Origin: a virus
Direction: 5' to 3' (one strand)
DNA: 29,000 nt
Virus record (IMG/VR): IMGVR_UViG_3300044637_000101
Coordinates: 1-29,000 of that record
Of the stretch, positions 1 to 8,671 are shown one piece after another. The number at the start of each line of letters is the position of its first letter. Within the stretch, counting starts at the first letter, position 1. The translations under genes and the position numbers were made by a program. The notes beneath the pieces were generated by a model. It had not been told where the DNA came from and searched no databases. It saw only the letters and a program-made list of their open reading frames with translations.

Positions 1-101
1 TTAAACGAAAGAGTCCAGGATTTATTACAGAAATAGTCAGGATCTGTAACATCCACTACAGTTCTAATTGTTATTGGTATTAAATTATTTTGATCAGACA
101 T
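1..101 (-). CDS. Partial gene, unknown protein (5' end only)
   Basis: An ATG at 99-101 opens a frame that stays open to the left edge, giving 33 complete codons. The start reads MSDQNNLIPITIRTVVDVTD and continues through a stretch with one Cys. It lies 36 bases after the stop of the giant tail gene in the same orientation, so it is probably the next gene of the tail block. The leader is A/T-rich, with no clear Shine-Dalgarno, as for other genes here. The fragment is too short for a function; its position suggests a virion-associated protein. Confidence 0.6.
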   Translation of the reverse strand, partial: MSDQNNLIPITIRTVVDVTDPDYFCNKSWTLSF

Positions 102-137
102 CTTTTATAATTCTAGGTTACTTATTGGTTCACAAAC

Positions 138-3100
138 TTAAAAACAAATAAAATCAAAAGGAGGTGTACATGGACTATTACCACTAAGTCCAGTAAACTC
201 AACAGTAAAAGTTGGTCCAGAGGTTGGACCTACTACTTGATAAGCTGATCCAATACACACATATAAATCTGTTACAGGTGAAGTAGATCTCATTACAATA
301 GGATCACCGTATGTTTCACAAATTTCCATATCAAATGGTAATACATTATAATAATAATACGGTATAGTTGTTGTACTAGATGAAGTGGTAGATGTACTAG
401 TAGATGTGGAAGAGGTAGTGGATGTGGTTGGTGGACATTCATCATCTACACATTCTTCTTTTATTGTATATGTTCCACAAGATTCATTCACCGAAGGATC
501 AGAACCACACACTCTATATGTTTCACCTTTTACACTTGGTATACTATCAAATTGACGATTGCCTAAACAATCTACCCATGAAAATGGAACTCTACCTCCA
601 CAAGACTCATTAAGAACTTCAAACTCTATACATAGGCAAGGATTAGGAATCTTTGTTGTAGAAGATGTAGATGTAGAAATTGTACTTGATGTAGTGGTTG
701 TAGGACAATAGAAAGCAACCTCCTCTATATAGAACTCTTTTGTGGTTGCATCATATTTAACTCTTGGATCAATAGGAATGTAATCAAGTTTTGTTACAAT
801 CACCCTATCATACTTACTGTCATATACACCATGAAGTCCTATTCCGTTGAAATGATTGTCTGTATCAGCGTTAGGGAAATATCTTAAGATTTCAAATGCC
901 AGATGATCTGTAAAGAACCTATTAAGTCCTGAACCAAATCCTGAAAGGTCTGTAGCTTGATTACCTGCAAGAAGGAACACTTGTCCTCTCTTAGCATCAG
1001 CTGTAACTTGTCCTTGAGGAATCTTAAGAAGCATTTTGTTCTGACTTCCTACATATCCAAGATCTGTTTCTGCAAAATCTACAGGAGGAGCACTCTTAAA
1101 CAATGTATCATTACCAAGATAGGCAGCTTGAGGATTACTTGTTTGTACAGTCAATAAGGTGTTGTACAACAATGACTTATTCTCAAATCTAGCTAGAACA
1201 GCTCTGTTCTGAATACCATCTAGAGATAGAAGTTTACCATAGTTCTGAGGGAAGTCAAATGATGATATTGGACGGTAGATTAACCAACTGTTTACAACAT
1301 CATTTACAAAACTTTGTTGACGATCAGAATATATAGCTCTGAATGGAAAATACGTATTACAAAGCAATGGTTCCCAATCTACAGGTAGATGTGCGAAGAA
1401 GTTTTCTTTATTCTGTTTAGAATAAGTTACATTGTAAAAATATGTATTATCTTGAGCTATTGATACAAAACTCTCTTGAAGCCAATCATCAGGAATATCT
1501 GTACTCACGTGAGGCCAGAAGTCACCTTCTTTATTATTGAATGCTTGTCTAAGGTCTACGTTAACACTACTCTCACAATACAAATATGGAATACCATAAG
1601 CAAATAAGTAGAAGAAACCATCATAATATGTTTCTGTAGTTCCAGCATCTACCTGTCCTGGTGAATCTGGTGCTCCACTAAAGCAATCAAAGTTGTGAGC
1701 TTTGTATGAAATAATATTAGAGAATGTTTTTCCGTTATATGTGTAATCTTCTAGAATAGATCTTGATGAATGCCAATATCTAGGATAGGCCACATTACCA
1801 ATCTCATCATAGAATATGTCTGAATCATCAGGAGCATTTACACGGTTATCTATGAAGAAAGGAAGTTTTGTCTTAAATGCAAATCTAGAGATGAATGTAT
1901 CTCCACCAAATACTGTAGCTTGAGATGCTAGATTTGTACTAAAGTCTAATTGGAATCCTGTATCTATTGTATTATAAGAATACATCTGACCCCATTGATT
2001 TACAAACTCATTCTTCAAAGATGCATAGTATGCTACAGTAGTTATATCTTGTGGTTTGTTTGGAGTGCTACAAGCATTTCTACTAGATATTGTAAATCTA
2101 GAAACATCTTCTATTAATCTGTTACCTCCTGAAGGATTTAAACTAGGTGTATCACTTGGGAATGGAAGAGCAGTCACTTCAGTCTTTGTTTTCAAATAAA
2201 CAGAAGATTCTCTATTCCAGTTGTTAATATTAAAATCATCACCAACTGATTGTACACCAGGAATCAAATACTGAGATAGTTCAAGATTTCTTTGTTTAAC
2301 TCCAAGATTATTTGGTATAGATGCACAATAGTCATAACTAGCTATAGAGTTGAAAGATTGAGCATAGTTTCTTCTTGTAATACCATTTACATAAATTGTA
2401 AGATAGGCTTGATATGCTGTAAAAGCACCTGTAGCATCTGTTTCACCATCTACTGTTGCTACATTAAACGATGAATCTAATGCTTTCTGCTGAGCATTTT
2501 TACTTAAGAGTTTATAATTAGCGTTGTTTTTAACTTCAACAAAATGAGCATGACCAGCTCCATACATTACATTCTCAAGCTTAAGAATCCTTCCTAAGAA
2601 AGGTTGTCCAAATGATGTCTCAGGAGAATTAAATATTTGTCTGTATTTTATATTCTCATCAGTGAATGCATTAAGTGGTTTCTCAGGACCGCAGTCATCA
2701 TTTGTTACTGTTGTTATTAAACTAACGTCTCTCTGACATCTGCACCAATTAAAAGTTCCACTATCACAAGTGGATGTATCATCACCTACTGTTCCACCAA
2801 TTTCAACAATTATAGAACCTGGTTCGCTATAATCATAATTCTCAAAAGGATTTGTACCATCAATTGTTTGACAATCAAAACTACTTTCACCTTGAAGAAA
2901 AGCTGAACGATCTATAAAATCTGTATTGTTATTTGTAAAAGGATCTTTATAAAATATACGATATCCCTCACATCCATCACAACCTGTAGCTCTATACACT
3001 TGATAATTTGCAGGTCCTATTATAGCACCACCTGTAAGATGTTTAGGTCTTGTTAAAGAACATACAGTGATTGTTTCACCGCTCACCATATCTTTAGCAG

Positions 3101-5063
3101 CAGTTCTTCCTGTATTAGGATCTGTTATTTGGTAAGTTCCTGTTGTTGTACATCTTATCAACCATGATTTTGATTCAAGAGTGTATGCGTTATTACTTGT
3201 ATTTAAAAACTTATCTTCATTAAGATCATTGTATGGATAGTTAGGGAAGTAGTATTCTGTTTCTTCTCTTTTATATTTTCCAACATTTCTCAAGATACCT
3301 TTAGCAACAATAGACTTGTTTGTACCACGATCACCTCTCACTATCTTAAATCCAGCAATATCATTCTTTTGTACAGAAGTAAGACTTGATCCATTAATTA
3401 ATCCTTGTATTTGATCTATATCAATCTTCACTCCTATAGGAAATACAGACCTTTTTGATTTCATTTCCACTGAGTACTTTCCAGAAACAATGGTTGGTGT
3501 AGCACTCTCAAATATAGGACTCACTAATACATCTGGAAACTTATGATGTCTAATAGGTTGATTAGCAAGTTCTCCCCATACAAGTTCATTACAAGGATAT
3601 ACCTCTTCAGATTCCCAATAAGCAAATTCACCAAATTCATATGGCGTAGCACTTCCAATAGGATCTCCTGTAGCAAGTCCTGTTACAGAAGCTGTGTTGT
3701 ATATCTTCCAATATGGACTATATCCTATTCCTGTACCAGGATCTACATACTGAGGTTCACCTATAAAATCAGGATCGGTTGTAGGAACATCTGGCAGTCC
3801 TAACTCATTAAGGTTCTTAACTCTACCAGGAATATGAAAACCTTCTGTCTGCTTACCATTCTTCAAGAGAAACACGATCTCAAACGCATACACCTCATCT
3901 CTAAGATAGCCTCTTAGATTTGTAGCATTTAGTTCGTCTGAATAGTTTTCATTATCTGGAATCTTGTATGTCTGCCACTGAAGTTGAATTTGGTTAGCTA
4001 TTCTCTGATAGTTCACCTTATCTATGGATGTAAGGTTATCCCAGATTAGAATATCCTGAACAGCTGTAATGTCTTGAGCAATCTCGTAATACGGAAACTT
4101 CTCAAATATATCATTGATTGTAAGTCTAACTTGCTCTTGATTCTGCCCAGTGTAAGTTATTCTTTTCTCATTATCATCAATGAAATAAGTTCCTACAAGT
4201 TCTACAGATGTAATGTTATTAATAGTCTTTATTACAGCTAGATTGAAATATTTAAAGTATCCTGTAACATCTATATTATTAATACTTAATACAATAGACT
4301 TACCCACCTCATAATTAAAATTAGGAGTGGTAAGATTGATATCAGCAATAGGAGTGGGATTGGTGACAGAATAATAGGAAGTGTACCCATCTCCTACAGA
4401 GTCACAATATTGAATAGCAAATTGATAAGTACCAGCAATCAAAGAACCACCAGTGGTGACATCTTTAACTGCTAATTGTGGAATATCAAAGTCTGGTTGT
4501 ATGTTTAATTTATTACAATCAACAATAGGAATAGTCTCATTATCACAAACATCTGTTCCTGGTTTAACTGTATAAATACTTGTTATGTCATCTAGATTTA
4601 AAAATCTTCTTTGATTCAGTCCATCTGTCCAATATATCTCTGTAGTGCAATTAGTGATTTTGTGTACAGCTTTATGTATTGGATAGTATATGTTAAAGTT
4701 TAAACAATCAGCATTCACGTATGTACGATAGATGCAATCATTGTTTAACATAAATCCTATCTCAGATTTCTTAAGATCAGGATTAGCTAAGAAGAATACG
4801 TGCTTGTTTTGTTCTGCAATAAAATGTTCACCTATTACACGATATCCTGTTGGAAAATCTAAACAAAACTCATTACCAGGTTCGTTCTGATAGTTAACAG
4901 AGTTTGCATCAAAATTCTCAACAGAAGCATTCAATGCATAGCTAAGAGTACCTTTTGGTATTTGATTTACAGACTGGTCCATATTCATACCAGTTCTACC
5001 ATTATTATACTCAAACCTTACATTTCCAGCACCTAATGATTGTTCTTGTTCTTGTTCAGCCAT
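138..5063 (-). CDS. Giant tail protein (crAss-like muzzle/tail-tubular type) with C-terminal poly-Thr/Cys modules
   Basis: This 1641-residue protein is the largest in the window and follows the two ring-like proteins and the HU-like protein. That is where crAss-like phages carry their large distal tail protein, annotated as tail tubular/stabilisation protein or muzzle. It is beta-rich, and a segment near residues 205-240 (GGSLIAGTYQFAIQYCDSVG) resembles that family. The body ends near residue 1452. After it come a Thr/Ser linker (about 1455-1472), a Cys-rich module (about 1473-1543, with CxC and WxDCxG), a second Thr/Ser linker (about 1545-1567) and a terminal domain (about 1569-1641) with spaced cysteines. 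The same linker-module architecture occurs in the protein at 8672-9718. The start ATG at 5063 has an A-rich leader, and the protein begins with a Gln/Glu-rich stretch. The body probably forms the tail end and the C-terminal modules are probably surface exposed. The exact structural role is inferred from order. Confidence 0.75.
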   Translation of the reverse strand: MAEQEQEQSLGAGNVRFEYNNGRTGMNMDQSVNQIPKGTLSYALNASVENFDANSVNYQNEPGNEFCLDFPTGYRVIGEHFIAEQNKHVFFLANPDLKKSEIGFMLNNDCIYRTYVNADCLNFNIYYPIHKAVHKITNCTTEIYWTDGLNQRRFLNLDDITSIYTVKPGTDVCDNETIPIVDCNKLNIQPDFDIPQLAVKDVTTGGSLIAGTYQFAIQYCDSVGDGYTSYYSVTNPTPIADINLTTPNFNYEVGKSIVLSINNIDVTGYFKYFNLAVIKTINNITSVELVGTYFIDDNEKRITYTGQNQEQVRLTINDIFEKFPYYEIAQDITAVQDILIWDNLTSIDKVNYQRIANQIQLQWQTYKIPDNENYSDELNATNLRGYLRDEVYAFEIVFLLKNGKQTEGFHIPGRVKNLNELGLPDVPTTDPDFIGEPQYVDPGTGIGYSPYWKIYNTASVTGLATGDPIGSATPYEFGEFAYWESEEVYPCNELVWGELANQPIRHHKFPDVLVSPIFESATPTIVSGKYSVEMKSKRSVFPIGVKIDIDQIQGLINGSSLTSVQKNDIAGFKIVRGDRGTNKSIVAKGILRNVGKYKREETEYYFPNYPYNDLNEDKFLNTSNNAYTLESKSWLIRCTTTGTYQITDPNTGRTAAKDMVSGETITVCSLTRPKHLTGGAIIGPANYQVYRATGCDGCEGYRIFYKDPFTNNNTDFIDRSAFLQGESSFDCQTIDGTNPFENYDYSEPGSIIVEIGGTVGDDTSTCDSGTFNWCRCQRDVSLITTVTNDDCGPEKPLNAFTDENIKYRQIFNSPETSFGQPFLGRILKLENVMYGAGHAHFVEVKNNANYKLLSKNAQQKALDSSFNVATVDGETDATGAFTAYQAYLTIYVNGITRRNYAQSFNSIASYDYCASIPNNLGVKQRNLELSQYLIPGVQSVGDDFNINNWNRESSVYLKTKTEVTALPFPSDTPSLNPSGGNRLIEDVSRFTISSRNACSTPNKPQDITTVAYYASLKNEFVNQWGQMYSYNTIDTGFQLDFSTNLASQATVFGGDTFISRFAFKTKLPFFIDNRVNAPDDSDIFYDEIGNVAYPRYWHSSRSILEDYTYNGKTFSNIISYKAHNFDCFSGAPDSPGQVDAGTTETYYDGFFYLFAYGIPYLYCESSVNVDLRQAFNNKEGDFWPHVSTDIPDDWLQESFVSIAQDNTYFYNVTYSKQNKENFFAHLPVDWEPLLCNTYFPFRAIYSDRQQSFVNDVVNSWLIYRPISSFDFPQNYGKLLSLDGIQNRAVLARFENKSLLYNTLLTVQTSNPQAAYLGNDTLFKSAPPVDFAETDLGYVGSQNKMLLKIPQGQVTADAKRGQVFLLAGNQATDLSGFGSGLNRFFTDHLAFEILRYFPNADTDNHFNGIGLHGVYDSKYDRVIVTKLDYIPIDPRVKYDATTKEFYIEEVAFYCPTTTTSSTISTSTSSTTKIPNPCLCIEFEVLNESCGGRVPFSWVDCLGNRQFDSIPSVKGETYRVCGSDPSVNESCGTYTIKEECVDDECPPTTSTTSSTSTSTSTTSSSTTTIPYYYYNVLPFDMEICETYGDPIVMRSTSPVTDLYVCIGSAYQVVGPTSGPTFTVEFTGLSGNSPCTPPFDFICF
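362..431. repeat. Low-complexity DNA encoding a poly-Thr/Ser linker in the giant tail gene
   Basis: This tract encodes about residues 1545-1567 of the giant tail protein, nearly all Thr and Ser. It separates the Cys module from the terminal domain. A sister tract at 648-701 encodes the first linker. Codon pattern and DNA composition resemble the tract at 8915-8995. Confidence 0.65.
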
Positions 5064-5074
5064 TTATCTTTATA

Positions 5075-6052
5075 TTAAGTGTTACGTCTTAACCCATATC
5101 TATTAGTTCTATTGGGTAGTTCGTACATGTTAAATCTATTGAGATCGTTCTTTATTCTTCTTTGTTTAGCCCAAGCATCTTGTTTCTTAATCTCTATATC
5201 AGCCATGATGAATGCTTCTTCTGACATTTGCTTATAGTAGACAAGCTTCTGTTGTATCTGTTGGAAGGTCTCATCATTTATCTGATTCGAGAGAGTTTCA
5301 AACACTTTATACTTAATGAAAGCTTCTACATATTCTCTAATACGATAGTTGTCAGGAATCATTTGATTACCGTTGTTATCATACTCTGTAGCGTAGAATA
5401 TTAAATGAACCACTCCATTTCTAAAGTTGGTTACAAACTTATTGTCTCTAACATCAAATGAATCTACTGAAGATGCTCCTGGAGTAAAACTTCCTATAGG
5501 ACTTCCAGCATGTCCATACATTTCCCAGTTATCATTATATCCTACAGCACATTTAGCTTGTGCAGATATGTTTCCTGGTTTAAGAAGATATTCATCTCTG
5601 TAAGATCTAGCTATAGAGTTATTTGTTTTATACACAGCTTGAATAAGTTCAGGCATACATGTACCATCACATCCTGGATTTTGACATCCTGGATTATTGC
5701 AAGGTGTACCCCCTATTGTTAGAGGAGAAACTTGTATAGTGGATTGTGTAGCAGCTTGAGAGTAGAATGAGTTAGCTGATTGGTATGGGTATTGTGGAAT
5801 CTCTGAGCACATCCAGGCTTCCCTTACAGCAAAGAAGTTATCTGGGAGCCTTGCTTGAAAATCCTCTATATAGAGAATCTGTTCAGAGATGACATATGAT
5901 GATCTTCCTAGTTTTCTAAGACACTTATCAGTGTACGTAGGAAACATAAGATCATCTACAGCTCCTGTATCAAAGTAGCTCTTTAGCTCTTCCTTTATTG
6001 TGGAATACACTATTTCAGGAGACGTAAAATTGTATTTGTAGTAGTATGACAT
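5075..6052 (-). CDS. Head-tail ring/adaptor-like structural protein
   Basis: This 325-residue protein lies directly upstream of the giant tail gene (11-base gap) and 6 bases after the HU-like gene. In crAss-like phages this slot holds a conserved ring or tail-stabilisation protein of the portal-tail junction. The N-terminal half is mixed alpha/beta (PEIVYSTIKEELKSYF). A central loop near residues 110-135 holds a cysteine cluster (CNNPGCQNPGCDGTC), which could bind metal or form disulfides. The C-terminal third is helical and ends in a basic, Asn/Arg-rich tail. There is no enzymatic motif. The assignment rests on position and overall character, so the exact ring identity is uncertain. Confidence 0.6.
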   Translation of the reverse strand: MSYYYKYNFTSPEIVYSTIKEELKSYFDTGAVDDLMFPTYTDKCLRKLGRSSYVISEQILYIEDFQARLPDNFFAVREAWMCSEIPQYPYQSANSFYSQAATQSTIQVSPLTIGGTPCNNPGCQNPGCDGTCMPELIQAVYKTNNSIARSYRDEYLLKPGNISAQAKCAVGYNDNWEMYGHAGSPIGSFTPGASSVDSFDVRDNKFVTNFRNGVVHLIFYATEYDNNGNQMIPDNYRIREYVEAFIKYKVFETLSNQINDETFQQIQQKLVYYKQMSEEAFIMADIEIKKQDAWAKQRRIKNDLNRFNMYELPNRTNRYGLRRNT

Positions 6053-6058
6053 TTTATA

Positions 6059-6532
6059 TTATTTTTTCCACTCTCTGTAGATGTGTTGATATTTATTATC
6101 AGTTTTGATGTAGTGAGACAAAAGTCTTGATGTTGTACGAGATGGTTTAAAATACCAAAGATCTGTAGTCTTAAGTCTTGCTGTATCTTTGAACCACATC
6201 CATCCAAAAAAGTAACCCTCAGTGTGGTAATTAAAATTGTATATCCTTTTCCCCTTTTCTTTTGTCTTTTGCCAATCTATTGGTAGGTTGACAAACTCAT
6301 CATTAAGTCCTTTCTTCTTTCTACGCTTCTTCTTGTTAATAGAAAACTCACCAAAGCCAAAAGGCATTTTAGCTTTCTCACCAGTTTCTAATATATAGTT
6401 CTTGAACGATTCGTTGAAAGAATAGAGAATATTTCTCCATTCATCAAATGTAAGTTTTATTGATGGGTGCTTCTTACAGAAGTTGTTGTAGTTTTCTTTG
6501 CTTGCAGATCTCCAATCTATTTTTACTCTCAT
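6059..6532 (-). CDS. HU/IHF-like DNA-binding protein of the tail block
   Basis: This 157-residue basic protein has an HU/IHF-like signature: a helical N-terminal half followed by a Gly-Phe-Gly-x-Phe turn at residues 59-63 (KMPFGFGEFSINKKKR). A strongly basic arm follows at 67-74. The C-terminal part is rich in Trp, Tyr and Lys and is not standard HU. crAss-like phages carry an IHF-like gene in this position among the neck and tail genes. The start codon overlaps the stop of the upstream ring-like gene as TAATG, indicating translational coupling. It may organise DNA near the portal or have become a structural part. A second HU-like protein lies at 27941-28288. Confidence 0.6.
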   Translation of the reverse strand: MRVKIDWRSASKENYNNFCKKHPSIKLTFDEWRNILYSFNESFKNYILETGEKAKMPFGFGEFSINKKKRRKKKGLNDEFVNLPIDWQKTKEKGKRIYNFNYHTEGYFFGWMWFKDTARLKTTDLWYFKPSRTTSRLLSHYIKTDNKYQHIYREWKK

Positions 6533-7260
6533 TAGCTTCCAGCTGGGGCATTTGGTGCTTGTCCATCTATTCCGTTATCTGTTAAATCAGTTTTTAATGT
6601 GAAGTATGTAGAAAGTAGTTTCTGTGAAGTGAGTTCTAACACCTGCTTCTCTAGATATCCAGGTAGAGCGAATTCCTTATCAAGAGGGTTTTTACACCAA
6701 TCTTCATCAGTAGGTTCATTACTTCCACACCCACACTCAGGATACATAATCTCATTAGGAACATCTTGTTCAAAGAATGCTGATATTCTAATTGCTTGTA
6801 ATAATGGATTGCTAACATATAGATAACCATTCATTATCCAATAGTATTCTTCCTTCTTGATGATAGGAAGTTTAAGTAGATTTACATATCTATTTATAGT
6901 TATTTCTTTTAGTTTCTTACCAGAACCACTCATTGCATTTATTGAGTAAACACCTTGTATGAGATATTGGTAATTTCCTTCACCTATGCGTGGAAGTTTA
7001 AATCTACTTCTAGCCACTGTGCAAGGATCTACATATTCACAACATTCAGAAATAGGAACTTCTACCATTTCCAAACAAGGAATGGTAGTGAATAATGTAT
7101 TAGTAGCCCAGAGTTTTCTTAGATTAGTTTCTCTCTTTACTAATAATAAAGTGTTGTTTCTAATTTCAGATGCAATTACACGATCTGTAATCAATTCATC
7201 TGTAGAAAGCAACTTATGCATTCCACGAATATCTGAAACTAATTTTCTTAATGTTGCCAT
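6532..7260 (-). CDS. Neck/ring-like structural protein
   Basis: This 242-residue protein lies between the metallophosphoesterase (5-base gap) and the HU-like gene (TAATG overlap). It begins with a helical segment rich in Leu, Arg and Lys (MATLRKLVSDIRGMHKLLST). A mixed beta region follows, with Cys pairs near residues 74-80 (ECCEYVDPC) and 175-188 (ECGCGSN...WC). The C-terminus ends in a helix and an Ala/Pro/Gly tail. No catalytic motif is visible. crAss-like genomes carry a conserved structural protein of similar size just before the IHF-like gene, and I place it there. Alternatives are another head completion or tail hub protein. Confidence 0.5.
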   Translation of the reverse strand: MATLRKLVSDIRGMHKLLSTDELITDRVIASEIRNNTLLLVKRETNLRKLWATNTLFTTIPCLEMVEVPISECCEYVDPCTVARSRFKLPRIGEGNYQYLIQGVYSINAMSGSGKKLKEITINRYVNLLKLPIIKKEEYYWIMNGYLYVSNPLLQAIRISAFFEQDVPNEIMYPECGCGSNEPTDEDWCKNPLDKEFALPGYLEKQVLELTSQKLLSTYFTLKTDLTDNGIDGQAPNAPAGS

Positions 7261-7265
7261 GTTGT

Positions 7266-8498
7266 TTAAATTCTTGATTCAAATTCTCCTATCTTTCCGT
7301 GCTTAGGATGATATATGAGCACAAGACCAGCTCTTATATTGTTAACATAGTTATTATCTAAATGCCATCTATCAGTTCCTGAAAGAGAAGGCATCTGTTG
7401 TATTCTTACACCTTTCACCTCTTTAGCCATGTAGTGATGTTTATCACCTGTGTGGATTTCTCTATATTTAGCAGCACCAAAATCAAAACTATCCTTACCT
7501 GTAGCAAACAACAAAGGAAGCTCATCTATCTTACAATTACCATGATGATAACCAATGAATGTACTTCCTAACACTACAGATTTTGTTACTGAATGTTCTC
7601 TCTGGAAGCTAACATCAGTGTAAACACTAAAGAACACCTCAAGAGCATGTGCTAGGTAGAAAGACTTTGTTCTATCATGATTACCTTGAACTAGGATAAC
7701 TTCTACGTGCTCACTCATAGCTCTCAGGTAGTTGATGGTTGTAACTAGAAGATCAAACCCTGCTTCATACTCATTATCATATCCTGTAAGTACATCTTGA
7801 GGTGTACCTGCTGTAGTTTGATTTTGGTAGTTATCTGTATGGAAGAAGTCATTTGATATAGGGAACACAATTGTGTTTATACTAAATGAGTTTCTCACCT
7901 TCTCTACAAGATTATAAACAGTTGTAAGATATTGCACCTTCTTATCTTCCATAGTCTCTCCTTCTAGAGTCTTTTTAGCTAAATGGAAGTCAGCTATGGA
8001 AACCTCAATATCCACTTCTTCATACCCCCTCTCATCTTCACCTTTATCTACAAGTAACACTTTTGGTTCGTAGTTCTCTAGAAACTTAGCAAAGTCTTCT
8101 GGTGTGTAATCCTTTGGTTGTCTGAGAGTTGCAAACACTGAACTTGTAAACTTACCATTAGGCTTTTGTTTAGTCCAGTAGTTAGAAATCTTATACTTGT
8201 CTAGGTTTATTTTATGTAGTTTTGCTAGCTCAATATCATCCTTAGGCTCAAAACTTGTTTCAACTGTAGATTCTAATGTTCCTTTTTCATTATTCACCTT
8301 TACAACCATCTCCTCTAGAACATCAATGTAATGTGCAACCTCAGCATCATCCCTCACTCTTTCTTTGTTTCTTAGCTCTTTTAATAACTCATCAACCACT
8401 TCTTCTGACACACCTAGCTTTTCAGCATAGACTTTTTTACTTTTCTTCCAGCCAAGCATCTGCTCTAACTGGGAAAGCAAGCTTTCATTTACTGCCAT
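7266..8498 (-). CDS. Calcineurin-like metallophosphoesterase with N-terminal helix-turn-helix
   Basis: This 410-residue protein shows metallophosphoesterase signatures in order: D170-x-H172 (SIADFHLAKK), N216-D217-x-x-H220 (ISNDFFH, a variant of GDxxH), GNHD at 272-275 (VQGNHDR), paired His 318-319 (GYHHGN), and a His motif at 349-355 (HTGDKHH, a variant of GHxH). The dimetal site therefore looks complete. The N-terminus has a helix-turn-helix-like region near 20-42 (KVYAEKLGVSEEVVDELLKE), which suggests nucleic-acid binding. The substrate is unknown; a nuclease or phosphatase acting on DNA or RNA ends is plausible. It is the only evident enzyme among the tail genes. It is preceded by a strong terminator and its own promoter, so it leads a separate transcription unit. 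The leader carries AACCAATAAA close to the ATG. Confidence 0.85.
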   Translation of the reverse strand: MAVNESLLSQLEQMLGWKKSKKVYAEKLGVSEEVVDELLKELRNKERVRDDAEVAHYIDVLEEMVVKVNNEKGTLESTVETSFEPKDDIELAKLHKINLDKYKISNYWTKQKPNGKFTSSVFATLRQPKDYTPEDFAKFLENYEPKVLLVDKGEDERGYEEVDIEVSIADFHLAKKTLEGETMEDKKVQYLTTVYNLVEKVRNSFSINTIVFPISNDFFHTDNYQNQTTAGTPQDVLTGYDNEYEAGFDLLVTTINYLRAMSEHVEVILVQGNHDRTKSFYLAHALEVFFSVYTDVSFQREHSVTKSVVLGSTFIGYHHGNCKIDELPLLFATGKDSFDFGAAKYREIHTGDKHHYMAKEVKGVRIQQMPSLSGTDRWHLDNNYVNNIRAGLVLIYHPKHGKIGEFESRI

Positions 8499-8524
8499 AT
8501 ATAGTTTTTATTGGTTAAATTAGT

Positions 8525-8556
8525 ATAAAGGTATGAATATATTTTATATATACCAA
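8525..8556 (-). promoter_or_regulatory. Bacteroidota-type promoter of the tail block
   Basis: Reading the minus strand, TTTG (8556-8553), a 20-base spacer and TACCTTTA (8532-8525) match the Bacteroidota housekeeping consensus TTTG-N19/20-TAnnTTTG except for the last base. It lies between the terminator at 8598-8635 and the metallophosphoesterase start at 8498. It would give a leader of roughly 23 bases. A 6-base inverted repeat, TTAACT/AGTTAA (8562-8588), sits just upstream of the -33 element; in AT-rich DNA this may be chance. Confidence 0.55.
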
Positions 8557-8597
8557 ATCTTTTTAACTAATTTAATTATATAAGTTAATCAAATTCG

Positions 8598-8635
8598 TTA
8601 TAAAATAAAAACTCCCAGGGTAGAAACCCTAGGAG
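8598..8635 (-). terminator. Intrinsic terminator after the fibre block
   Basis: On the minus strand a hairpin, CTCCTAGGGT-TTCT-ACCCTGGGAG (8635-8612), has a 10-pair stem with one U-G wobble. It is followed directly by TTTTTATTTTA, a classic intrinsic terminator. It lies 36 bases after the stop of the modular fibre gene at 8672. A smaller stem, CCTGT/ACAGG (8640-8661), precedes it. Confidence 0.85.
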
Positions 8636-8671
8636 CTACCCTGTAAAACCAACAAAACAGGATTTTTTATA

